A stretch of 32,500 nt of DNA from Prorocentrum cordatum. Its lineage: Eukaryota; Sar; Dinophyceae; Prorocentrales; Prorocentraceae. Both the position numbers and the translations under genes were made by a program. Position 1 is the stretch's first letter, and every line of letters starts with the position of its first letter. Of the stretch, positions 19,785 through 30,109 are shown piece by piece. The DNA is taken from the NCBI GenBank assembly GCA_963575745.1, contig CAUYUJ010003050.1, forward strand, positions 1 through 32,500, in the 5' to 3' direction. The notes below the pieces were generated by a model. It made no database searches and was not told where the DNA came from. It worked only from the letters and a program-made list of their open reading frames with translations.

Positions 19785-20120
19785 ACGTGAGACAAACACG
19801 TGACAACCCACGGGACAACCACAGGACAACCCGCGCGGCAAGCTGTGACAACCAGAGGGACAACGAACGAGTTTGACAGCCAAGGGACTAGACAATGACA
19901 TTCGAACTGCCGCGACACGCGCCGCAGACTCCCGTGCGCTCTCGCTGGCTCAACTCTCGCACCGCCAATCTGATTTGGGAAAAAAGTAAAAAGTACGAGA
20001 TGCACGCAACCAAGTGTGACAACCAGAGGGACAACAACTCACAAGACGCCCCACAAGACAACCACGGAACAACCCACAGGACGACCTCGGGGCAACCACG
20101 GGACTGCCGAGGGACACCCT
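19785..20120. repeat. Degenerate GGGACAACC-type repeats
   Basis: GACAACC or GGACAACC units recur at 19800-19865 and 20020-20100, separated by about 150 bp of non-repeated sequence. Related ACCGCGCAACC units occur at 10965-11040. Confidence 0.6.
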
Positions 20121-20777
20121 CGGCCGTGGGAGAGACTTCTGCACCACGTGGCCCCGGCCACGCGGGCACACCGTCGCCCGCTCTGGCAGCAGACCGATCT
20201 CAGACGTCTTGATACCTGAGGGTGGCGCTCGTGATCTTTTTCCTTTCGAACGGTGCTTCCCAGCTCCGCGGCTTGCTTAAAGCTCGGACCGATGAGAGAG
20301 GAAACCAGCACCTTCGCCTGGCCCGCGCGCTCGGCACGTGCCGAAGCCCGCCCGAAGCCAGAGCCCTGTGCAAACCACTGCGCGCCCAGAGTGCCCAGAT
20401 GGCCGCACGCGGCCCCCCGGTCGTACCGAGAGGGCTGCTAATGCGCCGCATGATAGGGACGCTCCAAGACTGCACCAACCCATTCAAAAATGGCCCCGAC
20501 ATCTCAAAATTGTTTTGCTCATTCCTATCCGTCCGCGCATGATGCTCTCCCGGGGAGACGTGAGACTCGGGCTCGGGGGACTCGGGTTGGCCTGACGGGG
20601 CCATCATGACAATAACGAGACCCAATCTGACATTTGACGCGAGCTCCCGCTGCAAACATCCCACGAAAACTGGACCGTCGAAATCCGGGACGCGCTCGTC
20701 AAAAAGCGTCGGCAAACCCACGTTCCGGCGCACTCGAGTCGTACGGTTCCCCGATTCTCGGATGTCTTCAAGACGGC
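20121..20777. other. No recognised gene
   Basis: GC-rich unique sequence. Several open frames of 60-195 codons exist on both strands, but none shows a recognisable domain. Near-mirror motifs such as GGCACGTGCC (20333-20342) are present. Confidence 0.4.
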
Positions 20778-20859
20778 GCCCAGACACTCCGACACGGCTC
20801 TGCTATCTTCCGTTCTGGTAGAGCGGGGGCCAGCGGCAGAGGGCGACGCCCTTACGGAT
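20778..20859 (+). repeat. Dispersed 82-bp module, copy 2
   Basis: Counterpart of 4413-4494. It is followed after about 170 bp by another CTTGGGG-family array, but in the opposite orientation to the one beside copy 1. Confidence 0.6.
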
Positions 20860-21029
20860 CCGGCCGCTCCCGCCCTGCGGGTTGGGCCGTGCGAGACCTC
20901 TCTGACAGAGTGTTTGGCGCAGTCTTAAGCCCCATTCGCCAGTGCCTGGTCAAAAACCTCCCTGAAAGTCCCTCCAAGGGGGCCCCACTCTGCCGCCGGC
21001 CCCCCCCCTCCTTCAAGGTCCGGAACAGC

Positions 21030-21455
21030 CCGGGGACGACCCAAGAGCGCCCCAAGCCGGTCCAAGAGAGTCCCAAGCAATCCAAGAGAGCCTCCAGACT
21101 GCTCCAGACGCCCAAGATTGCCTCTAAACAAGCCAAAACGCCTCCAAGACGGCCCAAGAGGCCTCCAAGAGCACCCCCAAGAGAGCCCCAAAAGACAAAA
21201 ATCAGTTATTTTCTCGATGGTGTTTGAAGGATTCTCGCGTTCTCGCCATTTCGGACGCTCCGAGACGGCCCAAGAGGCCCGCAAGATCGCCCCAGGACGG
21301 CCCAACAAGCCCCCAAGAGAGCTCCAAGACAGCGCAAGAGGGCCCCAAGACGGCCCAAGAGGCCCCCGGGACGGCCCAAGAGGGGCCCCAGGACAGTCCC
21401 AAGAGGGCGCCCAGAAGGGGGACCCGAGTGAACATTTCGAGCTTTCGGTCCCAAG
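21030..21455 (-). repeat. Reverse-oriented A/B array module
   Basis: Units such as CCAAGACGGCCCAAGAGGCC. Spacer A (reverse) is at about 21195-21270 (CATTTCGGACGCTCCGAGAC) and spacer B (reverse) at about 21408-21455 (ACATTTCGAGCTTTCGG), in the same A-to-B distance of about 190 bp as the forward copies. Confidence 0.8.
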
Positions 21456-21830
21456 CCGCCTGTTCCCGCGACTCGGCGGCCTCCGAGGCCCGAAGACTTT
21501 GAGGCCTGGGGCCCAGGGAGTCATCCCGAACAGAGCTGGAGGCGCAGGACTGCCCATCAGGTCGGGCATGTCGCCCCCTAGAGGCAGATCTTGAAGGACA
21601 AATGCAAAATTGCCAAATCACATTGGAAAGTGGACGAACAACAATTCGCTGGCCCAACGGGCCAGAGGCGTGCTAAGATCTCCAGTAACTAACTGGTTAA
21701 CAATTCTCTAGTTCGCGCGCGCGGGGCGGCCCCTGGGGGTCCCCAGACGAAAAGTACCCCGGGCGACTCCCGGCTGATCCCCGGGCGACTCCACCAGAGC
21801 GCCCCATGAGCGCACCAACAGGGCTCCGAG
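21456..21830. other. No recognised gene
   Basis: Mixed sequence between two reverse-oriented arrays. It includes a short inverted repeat (AGTAACTAACTGGTTAAC, about 21682-21700) and a CGCGCGCGCGGGG stretch at 21715. No coding evidence. Confidence 0.4.
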
Positions 21831-22420
21831 ACGTCCCCGAGAGCCCCAAGAAAGGCCAAGAGGCCCCCAAGAGGCCCCCAAGATGGTACACGAGGGGTCC
21901 GACATGCCACAAGATCGCTCCAAGACGCCCAAGATAGCCCCCAGACGCCCCAAGAGGCCTCCAAGAGCACTCCCAAGAGGGCCCCCGGAGGCAAAATTCA
22001 TTGTTTTTCCTTAGGTTTTTGAGAGATTTTGGAGCTTCCACCTTTTCGGCTTCCCGACGCCCCAAGACGGCCCAAGAGGCCCCCAAGATCGCCCCAAGAG
22101 GGCCCAAGAGGCCCCCAAGAGGGCCCCAAGATGGCCCAAGAGGGCTCGAAGACGGCCCAAGAAGCCTCCAAGACGGTCCAAGAGGGCCCCAAGAACGCCC
22201 CCAAAGGGGCCCCAGAGAGGGAACACGAAACAACATTTCGAGCCCTCGGCCCTAAGAAGCCCCTACGAGGCCCCAAGAGGCCCCTAAGAGGCCCCAAGAG
22301 GCCCCCACGAGGCCCTCAGGAGGCCCCCAAGAGTCCCCCAAGCGGCCCCAGGAGGCCCCCCAAATGCCCCCCCGAGCGCCCCAGGAGTCCCCCAAGCGGC
22401 CCCAGGAACCCCCAAAGCGC
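21831..22420 (-). repeat. Reverse-oriented A/B array module, second copy
   Basis: The array has spacer A (reverse) at about 21990-22072 (ending CACCTTTTCGGCTTCCCGAC) and spacer B (reverse) at about 22205-22258 (AACATTTCGAGCCCTCGG). From 22255 to 22420 it becomes GGCCCCAAGAGGCCCC-type repeats. Long frames on both strands are repeat translations. Confidence 0.8.
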
Positions 22421-22500
22421 CGCATTGACACCAGGCCCTCGGGCAAACGGCAGACATGAGACTGTATGGGCCGGCGGAATGAGCGAAGCGATTAAATAAA

Positions 22501-23728
22501 TTATCCCGGCAAAGCAACCTAACAGCGATGTGTAGAAGCATATCTGAAAGCATTCCCCTTAAGATTCAGATGAGAATCCAGTTGTAGAATTCTGCTGTTC
22601 TCGCAGTCGTAGTCGCATTCGCGATGACAGTCGCAGCGGCAACGGCAGTCGCAGTCACAGCCTCAGCCTCAGCCTGCCTCAGCCTCAGCCTCAGCCTGCC
22701 TCAGCCTCAGCCTGCCTCAGCCTCAGCCTCAGCCTGCTTCAGCCTCAGCCTCAGTCTGCCTTCAGCCTCGGCCTCAGCCTCAGCCTGCCTCAGCCTCAGC
22801 CTGCATCAGCCTCAGCCTCAGCCTCAGCCTGCCTCAGCATCAGCCTGCCTCAGCCTCAGCCTCAGCCTGCCTCAGCCTCAGCCTCAGTCTGCTTCAGCCT
22901 CAGCCTCAGTCTGCCTTCAGCCTCGGCCTCAGCCTCAGCCTGCCTCAGCCTCAGCCTGCCTCGGCCGCAGCATCAGCCTGCATCAGCATTCAAAATGTGG
23001 CCCGGGAATGGAGTTCTGGGAAATCGAAAAGCACGAAGTGGCCTACAGTTGGCTCCGGGCATCCAAAATGTGGCCCGGGGAATGGAGTTCTGGGAAGTCG
23101 AAGAGCACGAAGTGGCCTACAGTTGGCTCCGGGCATCCAAATGTGGCCCGGAATGGGTTCTGGGAACTCGAAGACCAGGAAGTGCCTACAGTTGGCCAGT
23201 TTGGCTCCGGGCATCCAAAATGTGGCCGGCATGAAATCTGGGAACTGAAGAGCACGAAGTGTGTGACTGTTGCATCCGCCCTCCAAATTGCCCGGGATGG
23301 AGTTCTTGGGACTCGAAGAGCCACGAAGGTGTGTGGACTGTTGCATCCGGGACCTCCAGAATGTGGCCCGGAATGGAGTTCTGGGAGGTCGAAGAGCACG
23401 AAGTGTGTGACTGTTGGCGAAAAGCGAGCCCGGCTCTGTTCCCGGTTCTCCAGAATGTGGCCCGGGAATGGAGTTCTGGGAGGTCGAAGAGCACGAAGTG
23501 TGTGACTGTTGGCGAAAAACGAGCCCGGCTCTGTTCCCGGTTCTCCAGAATGTGGCCCGGGAATGGAGTTCTGGGAGGTCGAAGAGCACGAAGTGTGTGA
23601 CTGTTGGCGAAAAACGAGCCCAGCACCTCCGCCCGGTAAAAAAAAAAAAACTCCCGACCACCTGCCCGGGACCCCCCTGTGGAGTGATCGTGAGCTCTTT
23701 TGAAAAAAAACAAAAAAAAAAAAAAAAG

Positions 23729-23782
<54 letters not shown>

Positions 23783-23838
23783 AACAAAAAATAAAAAAAA
23801 AGTCAACTAGAAACCTATCAGTCTTCGCTGTTAGGTAA
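22501..23838 (+). repeat. Macrosatellite unit 1
   Basis: The leader (22501-22650, starting TTATCCCGGCAAAGCAACC) is followed by a (CAGCCT)n tract (22653-22985) in place of the (CTC)n tract of the other units. Then come about eight 73-bp repeats (ATGTGGCCCGGGAATGGAG core), the last two or three expanded to a 95-bp form that includes part of the tail. The tail (AACGAGCCCAGCACC to GTGAGCTCTTTTGA) is followed by a poly(A) tract and the end motif ACTAGAAACCTATCAG to GCTGTTAGGTAA. Confidence 0.92.
23700..23802 (+). repeat. Poly(A) tract inside unit 1
   Basis: About 100 bp of A with a few C, G or T interruptions lies between CTCTTTTGA and GTCAACTAG. Unit 4 joins these two sequences directly, so the A tract is an insertion or expansion specific to unit 1. 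A shorter A run lies at 23638-23650. Confidence 0.9.
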
Positions 23839-25420
23839 TTATCCCGGCAAAGCAACCTAACAGCGATGTGTAGAAGCATATCTGGAAGCATTCCCCTTAA
23901 GATTCAGATGAAAATCCAGTTGTAGAATTCTGCTGTTCTCGCAGTCGTAGTCGCATTCGCGATGACAGTCGCAGCGGCAACGGCAGTCGCAGTCTCAGCC
24001 TCAGCCTCAGCCTGCCTCCTCCTCCTCCTCCTCCTCTTTCTCCTGCTCCTCCTCCTCCTCCTCCTCCTCCTCCTCCTCCTCCTCCTCCTCTTCCTCCTGC
24101 TCGTCCTCGTTCTCGTCCTCCTCGTCTTGCTCGTCCTCCTCCTCCTGGTGCTCTCTCCTCCTCCTCCTCCTCCTCCTCCTCCTCCTCCTCCTGGTGGTCC
24201 TCGTTCTCCTCCTCCTGGTGCTCTCCCCCCCCCTCCTCCTCCTCCTCCTCGTCCTCCTCCTCCTCTTCCTCCTCCTCCTCCTCCTCCTCCTCCTCCTCCT
24301 CCTCCTCCTCCTCCTCCTCCTGGTAGTCCTCCCCCTCCCCTCCTCCTCCTCCTCCTCCTCCTCCTCCTCTTCCTGGTCGTCCTCGTTCTCGTCCTCCTCG
24401 TCTTGTTCGTCCTCCTCCTCCTGGTGTTCTCTCCTCCTCCTCCTCCTCCTCCTCCTCCTCCTCCTCCTCCTGGTTGGTCCTCGTTCCCCTCTCCTGGTAC
24501 TCTCCCCCCCTCCTCCTCCTCTCCTCCTCGTCCTCGTACTCCTCCTCCTCTTCCTCCTCCTCCTCCTCCTCCTCCTCCTCCTCCTCCTCCTCCTCCTCCT
24601 CCTCCTCCTCCTCCTCCTCCTCCTGGTACTCCTCCCCCTCCCCTCCTCCTCCTCCTCCTCTTCCTGGTCGTCCTCCTCCTCCTGGTCGTCCTCCTCCTCC
24701 TGCTCGTCCTCCTCCTCCTCCTGCTCGTCCTTCTTCTCCTGCTCCTCCTGCTCCTCGTCCTGCTCCTGCTCGTCCTCGTCCTCCTGTTCTTGCTCGTCCT
24801 CCTCCTCGTCGTGCTCTTGCCCCTGCTGAAAATGTGGCCCAGGATTGGGAGTTCTGGGAAGTCGAAGAGCACGAAGTTGCCTACAGTTGGCTACGGGCAT
24901 TCAAAATGTGGCCCGGGAATGGAGTTCTGGGAACTCGAAGAGCACGAAGTGGCCTACAGTTGGCTCCGGGCATTCAAAATGTGGCCCGGGAATGGAGTTC
25001 TGGGAACTCGAAGAGCACGAAGTGTGTGACTGTTGCATCCGGCCCTCCAGAATGTGGCCGGGGAATGGAGTTCTGGGAACTCGAAGAGCACGAAGTGTGT
25101 GACTGTTGCATCCGGCCCTCCAGAATGTGGCCCGGGAATGGCGTTCTGGGATGTCGAAGAGCACGAAGTGTGTGACTGTTGCATCTGGTTATTCTAAATG
25201 TGGCCCGGGAATGGCGTTCTGGGATCTCGAAGAGCACGAAGTGTGTGACTGTTGCATCCGGGTATTCAGAATGTGGCCTGGGAATGGAGTTCTGGGAAGT
25301 CGAAGAGCACGAAATGTGTGACTGTTGGTGAAAAACGAGCCCGGCACCCTGCCGCCCGGCAACTCCCCAACACCTGCCCGGACCCCCCTGTGGAGTGATC
25401 TGTGAGCTCTTTTGAGACCA
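23839..25420 (+). repeat. Macrosatellite unit 2
   Basis: Leader 23839-24015, (CTC)n tract 24016-24825, seven 73-bp repeats at about 24830-25330, then the tail to GTGAGCTCTTTTGAG. The end motif with GCTGTTAGGTAA is missing here and the next leader follows at once. Two variants of the 73-mer exist: one ends GTGGCCTACAGTTGGCTCC and the other GTGTGTGACTGTTGCATCC. The first kind always precedes the second. Confidence 0.92.
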
Positions 25421-27198
25421 TTATCCCGGCAAAGCAACCTAACAGCGATGTGTAGAAGCATATCTGAAAGCATTCCCCTTAAGATTCAGATGATTATCCC
25501 GGCAAAGCAACCTAACAGCGATGTGTAGAAGCATATCTGAAAGCATTCCCCTTAAGATTCAGACGAAAATCCAGTTGTAGAATTCTGCTGTTCTCGCAGT
25601 CGTAGTCGCATTCGCGATGACAGTCGCAGCGGCAACGGCAGTCGCAGTCACAGCCTCAGCCTCAGCCTGCCTCCTCCTCCTCCTGCTCTTTCTCCTGCTC
25701 CTCCTCCTCCTCCTCCTCCTCCTCCTCCTCCTCCTCCTCTTCCTCCTGCTTGTCCTCGTTCTCGTCCTCCTCGTCTTGCTCGTCCTCCTCCTCCTGGTGT
25801 TCTCTCCTCCTCCTCCTCCTCCTCCTCCTCCTCCTCCTGGTGGTCCTCGTTCTCCTCCTCTTTGCTCTCGGCCCCCCCTCTTCCTCCTCCTCGTCCCTCC
25901 TCCTCCCCTCCTCGTCATCGCTCCTCCTTTTTCCCTCTCCTCCTCCTACTACCTCCTCCTCCTCTCGCTCCTCCTCCTCCGGTATCCTCCCCCTCCCCTC
26001 ACTCCTCCTCCTCATCCGCCCTCTTCCTGGTCGCTCCTCGTTCTCGTCCTCCTCGTCTTGCTCGTCCTCCTCCTCTGGTGTTCTCTCCTCCTCCTCCTCC
26101 TCCTCCTCCTCCTCCTCCTCCTCCTCCTCCTCCTGGTGGTGCCCTCGTTCTCCTCCTCCTGGTACTCTCCCCCCCCCCTCCTCCCTCCTCCTCCTCCTCG
26201 GCCTCTCTCCTCCTCCTCCTCCTCCTCCTCCTCCTCTTCCTTCCTCCTCCTCCCCTCCTCCTCCTCCTCCTCCTCCTCCTGGTACTCCTCCTCCTCCTCC
26301 TCCTCCTCCTCCTGGTACTCCTCCTCCTCCTCCTCCTCTTCCTCCTCCTCCTGGTCGTCCTCCTCCTCCTGCTCGTCCTCCTCCTCCTCCTGCTCGTCCT
26401 TCTTCTCCTGCTCCTCCTGCTCCTCGTCCTGCTCCTGCTCGTCCTCGTCCTCCTGGTCTTGCTCGTCCTCCTCCGCGTCGTGCTCTTGCCCCTGCTGAAA
26501 ATGTGGCCCAGGAATGGGAGTTCTGGGAAGTCGAAGAGCACGAAGTTGCCTACAGTTGGCTACGGGCATTCAAAATGTGGCCCGGGAATGGAGTTCTGGG
26601 AACTCGAAGAGCACGAAGTGGCCTACAGTTGGCTCCGGGCATTCAAAATGTGCCCGGGAATGGAGTTCTGGGAACTCGAAGAGCACGAAGTGGCCTACAG
26701 TTGGCTCCGGGCATTCAAAATGTGGCCCGGGAATGGAGTTCTGGGAACTCGAAGAGCACGAAGTGGCCTACAGTTGGCTCCGGGCATCCAAAATGTGGCC
26801 CGGGAATGGAGTTCTGAGAACTCGAAGAGCACGAAGTGTGTGACTGTTGCATCCGGCCCTCCAGAATGTGGCCCGGGAATGGAGTTCTGGGAACTCGAAG
26901 AGCACGAAGTGTGTGACTGTTGCATCCGGCCCTCCAGAATGTGGCCCGGGAATGGCGTTTTGGGATCTCGAAGAGCACGAAGTGTGTGACTGTTGCATCC
27001 GGTTATTCAGAATGAGCCTGGGAATGGAGTTCTGGGAAGTCGAAGAGCACTAAGTGTGTGACTGTTGGTGAAAAACGAGCTCGGCACAGGCCCGCCCGGC
27101 AACTCCCAACACCTGCCCGGACCCCCCTGTGGAGTGATCTGTGAGCTCTTTTGACCCCACTAGAAACCTATCAGTCTTCGCTGTTAGGTAAAAACACA
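25421..27198 (+). repeat. Macrosatellite unit 3 with duplicated leader start
   Basis: The first 73 bp of the leader (25421-25493) are repeated at once from 25494. The (CTC)n tract runs about 25673-26490 and is more interrupted than in unit 2. Eight 73-bp repeats (about 26497-27060), the tail and the end motif (27155-27191) follow. Confidence 0.92.
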
Positions 27199-28795
27199 TT
27201 ATCCCGGCAAAGCAACCTAACAGCGATGTGTAGAAGCATATCTGAAAGCATTCCCCTTAAGATTCAGATGAAAATCCAGTTGTCGAATTCTGCTGTTCTC
27301 GCAGTCGTAGTCGCATTCGCGATGACAGTCGCAGCGGCAACGGCAATCGCAGTCACAGCCTCAGCCTCAGCCTGCCTCCTCCTCCTCCTCCTCTTTCTCC
27401 TGCTCCTCCTCCTCCTCCTCCTCCTCCTCCTCCTCTTCCTCCTGCTCGTCCTCGTTCTCGTCCTCCTCGTCTTGCTCGTCCTCCTCCTCCTGGTGCTTTC
27501 TCCTCCTCCTGGTGCATCTCTTCGAACGATCCGTGCATCCTCCTCCTCATCCTCCTCCTCCTCCTGGTGTTCCTCGTTCTCCTCCTCCTGGTGCTCTCCC
27601 CCCCACTACCTCCTCCTCGTCCGCCTCCTCTCCTCCTCCTCGTCCTCCTCCTCCTCTTCCTCCTCGCTCCTCCTCCTCCTCCTCCTCCTCCTCGGTACAG
27701 TCCTCCTGGGTAAGTCCTCCTACTCGTCCCCTCCTCCTCCTCCTCCTCCTACTCCTCTTCCCTGGTCGTCCCTCGTTCTTCGTCCTCCTCGTCTTGCTCG
27801 TCCTCCTCCTCCTGGTGTTCTCTCCTCCTCCTCCTTCCTCCTCCTCCTCCTCCTCCTCCTCCTCCTGGTGGTCCTCGTTCTCCTCCTCCTGGTACTCTCC
27901 CCCCCCCTCCTCCTCTCCTCCTCGTCCTCGTCCTCCTCCTCCTCCTCCCCCTCTCCCCTCTCCCCTCCTCCTCTTCCTCCTCCTCCTGGTACTCCTCTGG
28001 TCGTCCTCCTCCTCCTGCTCGTCCTCCTCCTCCTCCTGCTCGTCCTTCTTCTCCTGCTCCTCCTGCTCCTCGTCCTGCTCCTGCTCGTCCTCGTCCTCCT
28101 GGTCTTGCTCGTCCTCCTCCTCGTCGTGCTCTTGCCCCTGCTGAAAATGTGGCCCAGGAATGGGAGTTCTGGGAAGTCGAAGAGCACGAAGTTGCCTACA
28201 GTTGGCTACGGGCATTCAAAATGTGGCCCGGGAATGGAGTTCTGGGAACTCGAAGAGCACGAAGTGGCCTACAGTTGGCTCCGGGCATTCAAAATGTGGC
28301 CCGGGAATGGAGTTCTGGGAACTCGAAGAGCACGAAGTGGCCTACAGTTGGCTCCGGGCATCCAAAATGTGGCCCGGGAATGGAATTCTGGGAACTCGAA
28401 GAGCACGAAGTGTGTGACTGTTGCATCCGGTTATTCTAAATGTGGCCCGGGAATGGCGTTCTGGGATGTCGATGAGCACGAAGTGTGTGACTGTTGCATC
28501 CGGTTATTCAGAATGTGGCCCGGGAATGGCGTTCTGGGATCTCGAAGAGCACTTTGTGTGTGACTGTTGCATCCGGGTATTCAGAATGTGGCCTGGGAAT
28601 GGAGTTCTGGGAAGGCGAAGAGCACGAAGTGTGTGACTGTTGGTGAAAAACGAGCCCGGCACCCTGCCGCCCGGCAACTCCCCAACACCTGCCCGGACCC
28701 CCCTGTGGAGTGATCTGTGAGCTCTTTTGAGTCAACTAGAAACCTATCAGTCTTCGCTGTTAGGTAATAATCAGTCTTCGCTGTTAGGTAAAAAC
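27199..28795 (+). repeat. Macrosatellite unit 4
   Basis: Leader 27199-27375, interrupted (CTC)n tract 27376-28135, seven 73-bp repeats (28143-28640), tail, and end motif (28734-28770), with the last part of the end motif repeated (28769-28793). Long frames on both strands (up to 470 codons) cross the unit but change frame with each 73-bp step, so they are not credible genes. Confidence 0.92.
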
Positions 28796-28807
28796 AAGCA
28801 ACATAAT

Positions 28808-28995
28808 AAGCGGTCCCAAGACGCCCCCGGGAGGCTCTAAGAGGCCCCCAGGAGGCCCCCAAGAGGCCCCAAGAGAGCCCCAAGAGGCACCAAGAGGGCC
28901 CCAAGAGGCCCCCAAGAAACCCCCAGGAGGCCCCCAAGAGGACCCTAACCCCCGCAGAGGCCTCCGAGAGCCCTCTCGAGACCCCAAGAAGCGTC
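28808..28995 (-). repeat. CTTGGGG-family array, reverse orientation
   Basis: CCCCCAAGAGGCCCC-type units directly follow the macrosatellite. It is a short member of the same family as the arrays at 7.2-8.3 and 21-22.4 kb, without A or B spacers. Confidence 0.8.
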
Positions 28996-29663
28996 CATGA
29001 GGACTCCGACCCAAAACCCAAGCACGGTGGCGGGATGGGCCGACGGCCATTTGATAGCTGGCATACGCGCCGCGTCACGACTTTCGATGCTGCGCGCCAC
29101 TTCGACAAACTCCCAGGGAGCGGCCGGTGATGCGCCGCCGGCGTCCTCGATTGTGAAGGGACGCGATTTCTGTACGTCACTACGGCACACAAGCTAGTCC
29201 AGCACAAGACCTGAGCGCGGGGTTGTTAGGGAGCAGAAAATCCACCTCCAGAACAAGCACCCCGACAAGCGACGTCGTCTGGCAAATGCACCCATGGAAG
29301 GAATCGAGCAGGCAGGGCTGATTAGTCAAACGCCTGTGGTCGGGGTCGGGGTCGTCTTTTCTTCATTGAGTACAGCTCAAGAGTGTCACCCCTGCTGGGG
29401 TCACGATGCTTGTACACCACCAATCGAGCTGGTCTGGCACAAGGTACGCGCGCTGGGGCGTTGGCAGTTAAGTCGGTCCCCGATCATGGCGTGAGCATGC
29501 AGCGTGGAGGTGACACAAGTAGGGAATGAACACGCTGCACATAAGGCATTGGCTGGCACACGCAGGAAACAGCTGCCTCAAGTAGGGCGTGAGTAGACAT
29601 GTCCAAGAGGTATAGTTAGAAGCGGTCATCTGCCCTACCGAACAATTTAGCATGGGGCAAAGG
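28996..29663. other. No recognised gene
   Basis: Unique sequence of moderate GC with short frames only. A GGTCGGGGTCGGGGTCG run lies at 29339-29354. Nothing else is recognised. Confidence 0.4.
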
Positions 29664-29830
29664 GGTCCTGAGGGAAACGGGTCCTGGACCCGGGGGCCTT
29701 CCCCCAGGACGAGATCGTCGTCCTGAGTCCTTTTCCGACCGTCCCCGGGGCCGTGGAGGGCCCCGAAAGCCCAACAGCAGCGACAAAAACCCAGGATGTG
29801 TTTCCCTCAGGGCCCGCTTCCCCATGGCCC
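29664..29830 (+). repeat. Dispersed segment, copy without hairpin insertion
   Basis: It starts GGGTCCTGAGGGAAACGGG and passes through GGACCCGGGGGCCTTCCCCC and AGGACGAG to CTCAGGGCCCGCTTCCCC. It aligns with 31018-31275, which has the same order of blocks but carries an extra 88 bp between GGACC and GGGGCC. Confidence 0.75.
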
Positions 29831-29873
29831 ATGGCGAACAAGAACGCCGGGAACATAGACGCCTCCTAGACGG

Positions 29874-30075
29874 GGTCGGAGAAGATGGGGCCGGATGACC
29901 GCCCCGCATCGCCGATGCATCGGCGATGCACTGGCGACGCATCGTCGACGCATCGTCGACGTCGGCGATGCATCGGCGACGTCGACGTGAAGCAAATCGG
30001 GCTCCACATCGAGCCGCATCGGCGATGCATCGGCGATGCGGCGCGATCCTCCGACCCCATCTACTCCGACCCCAT
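29874..30075. repeat. Inverted repeat enclosing a GCATCGGCGATGCATCGG palindrome cluster
   Basis: The outer arms GGGGTCGGAGAAGATGGGG (29874-29892) and CCCCATCTACTCCGACCCC (about 30056-30074) are complementary at 18 of 19 positions. Inside, 29906-29929 is a perfect 24-nt palindrome built from GCATCGCCGATG units. Variants of the 9-mer CATCGGCGA or CATCGTCGA follow to 30045. The whole 200 bp can fold on itself. Confidence 0.75.
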
Positions 30076-30109
30076 CTACAGTGGGGCCCCATGCCAAGAA
30101 ACACCCTGC

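Noticed and set aside
20805-20860. Possible tRNA-like sequence (GGTAGAGC in the 82-bp module)
   Set aside because: No acceptor stem, anticodon arm or T-loop consensus can be drawn, and the second copy at 4413-4494 does not keep the A-box-like bases.
23962-25029. Long open frames (300-470 codons) in the macrosatellite as genes
   Set aside because: They consist of Leu, Ser, Pro, Arg or Glu runs from (CTC)n in every frame and on both strands. They continue into 73-bp repeats whose period shifts the frame each step.
29874-30075. Clustered short repeats as a CRISPR array
   Set aside because: The units are 9-mers without unique spacers of constant length, in a eukaryotic genome, and no cas gene is present. 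They are simple palindromic repeats.
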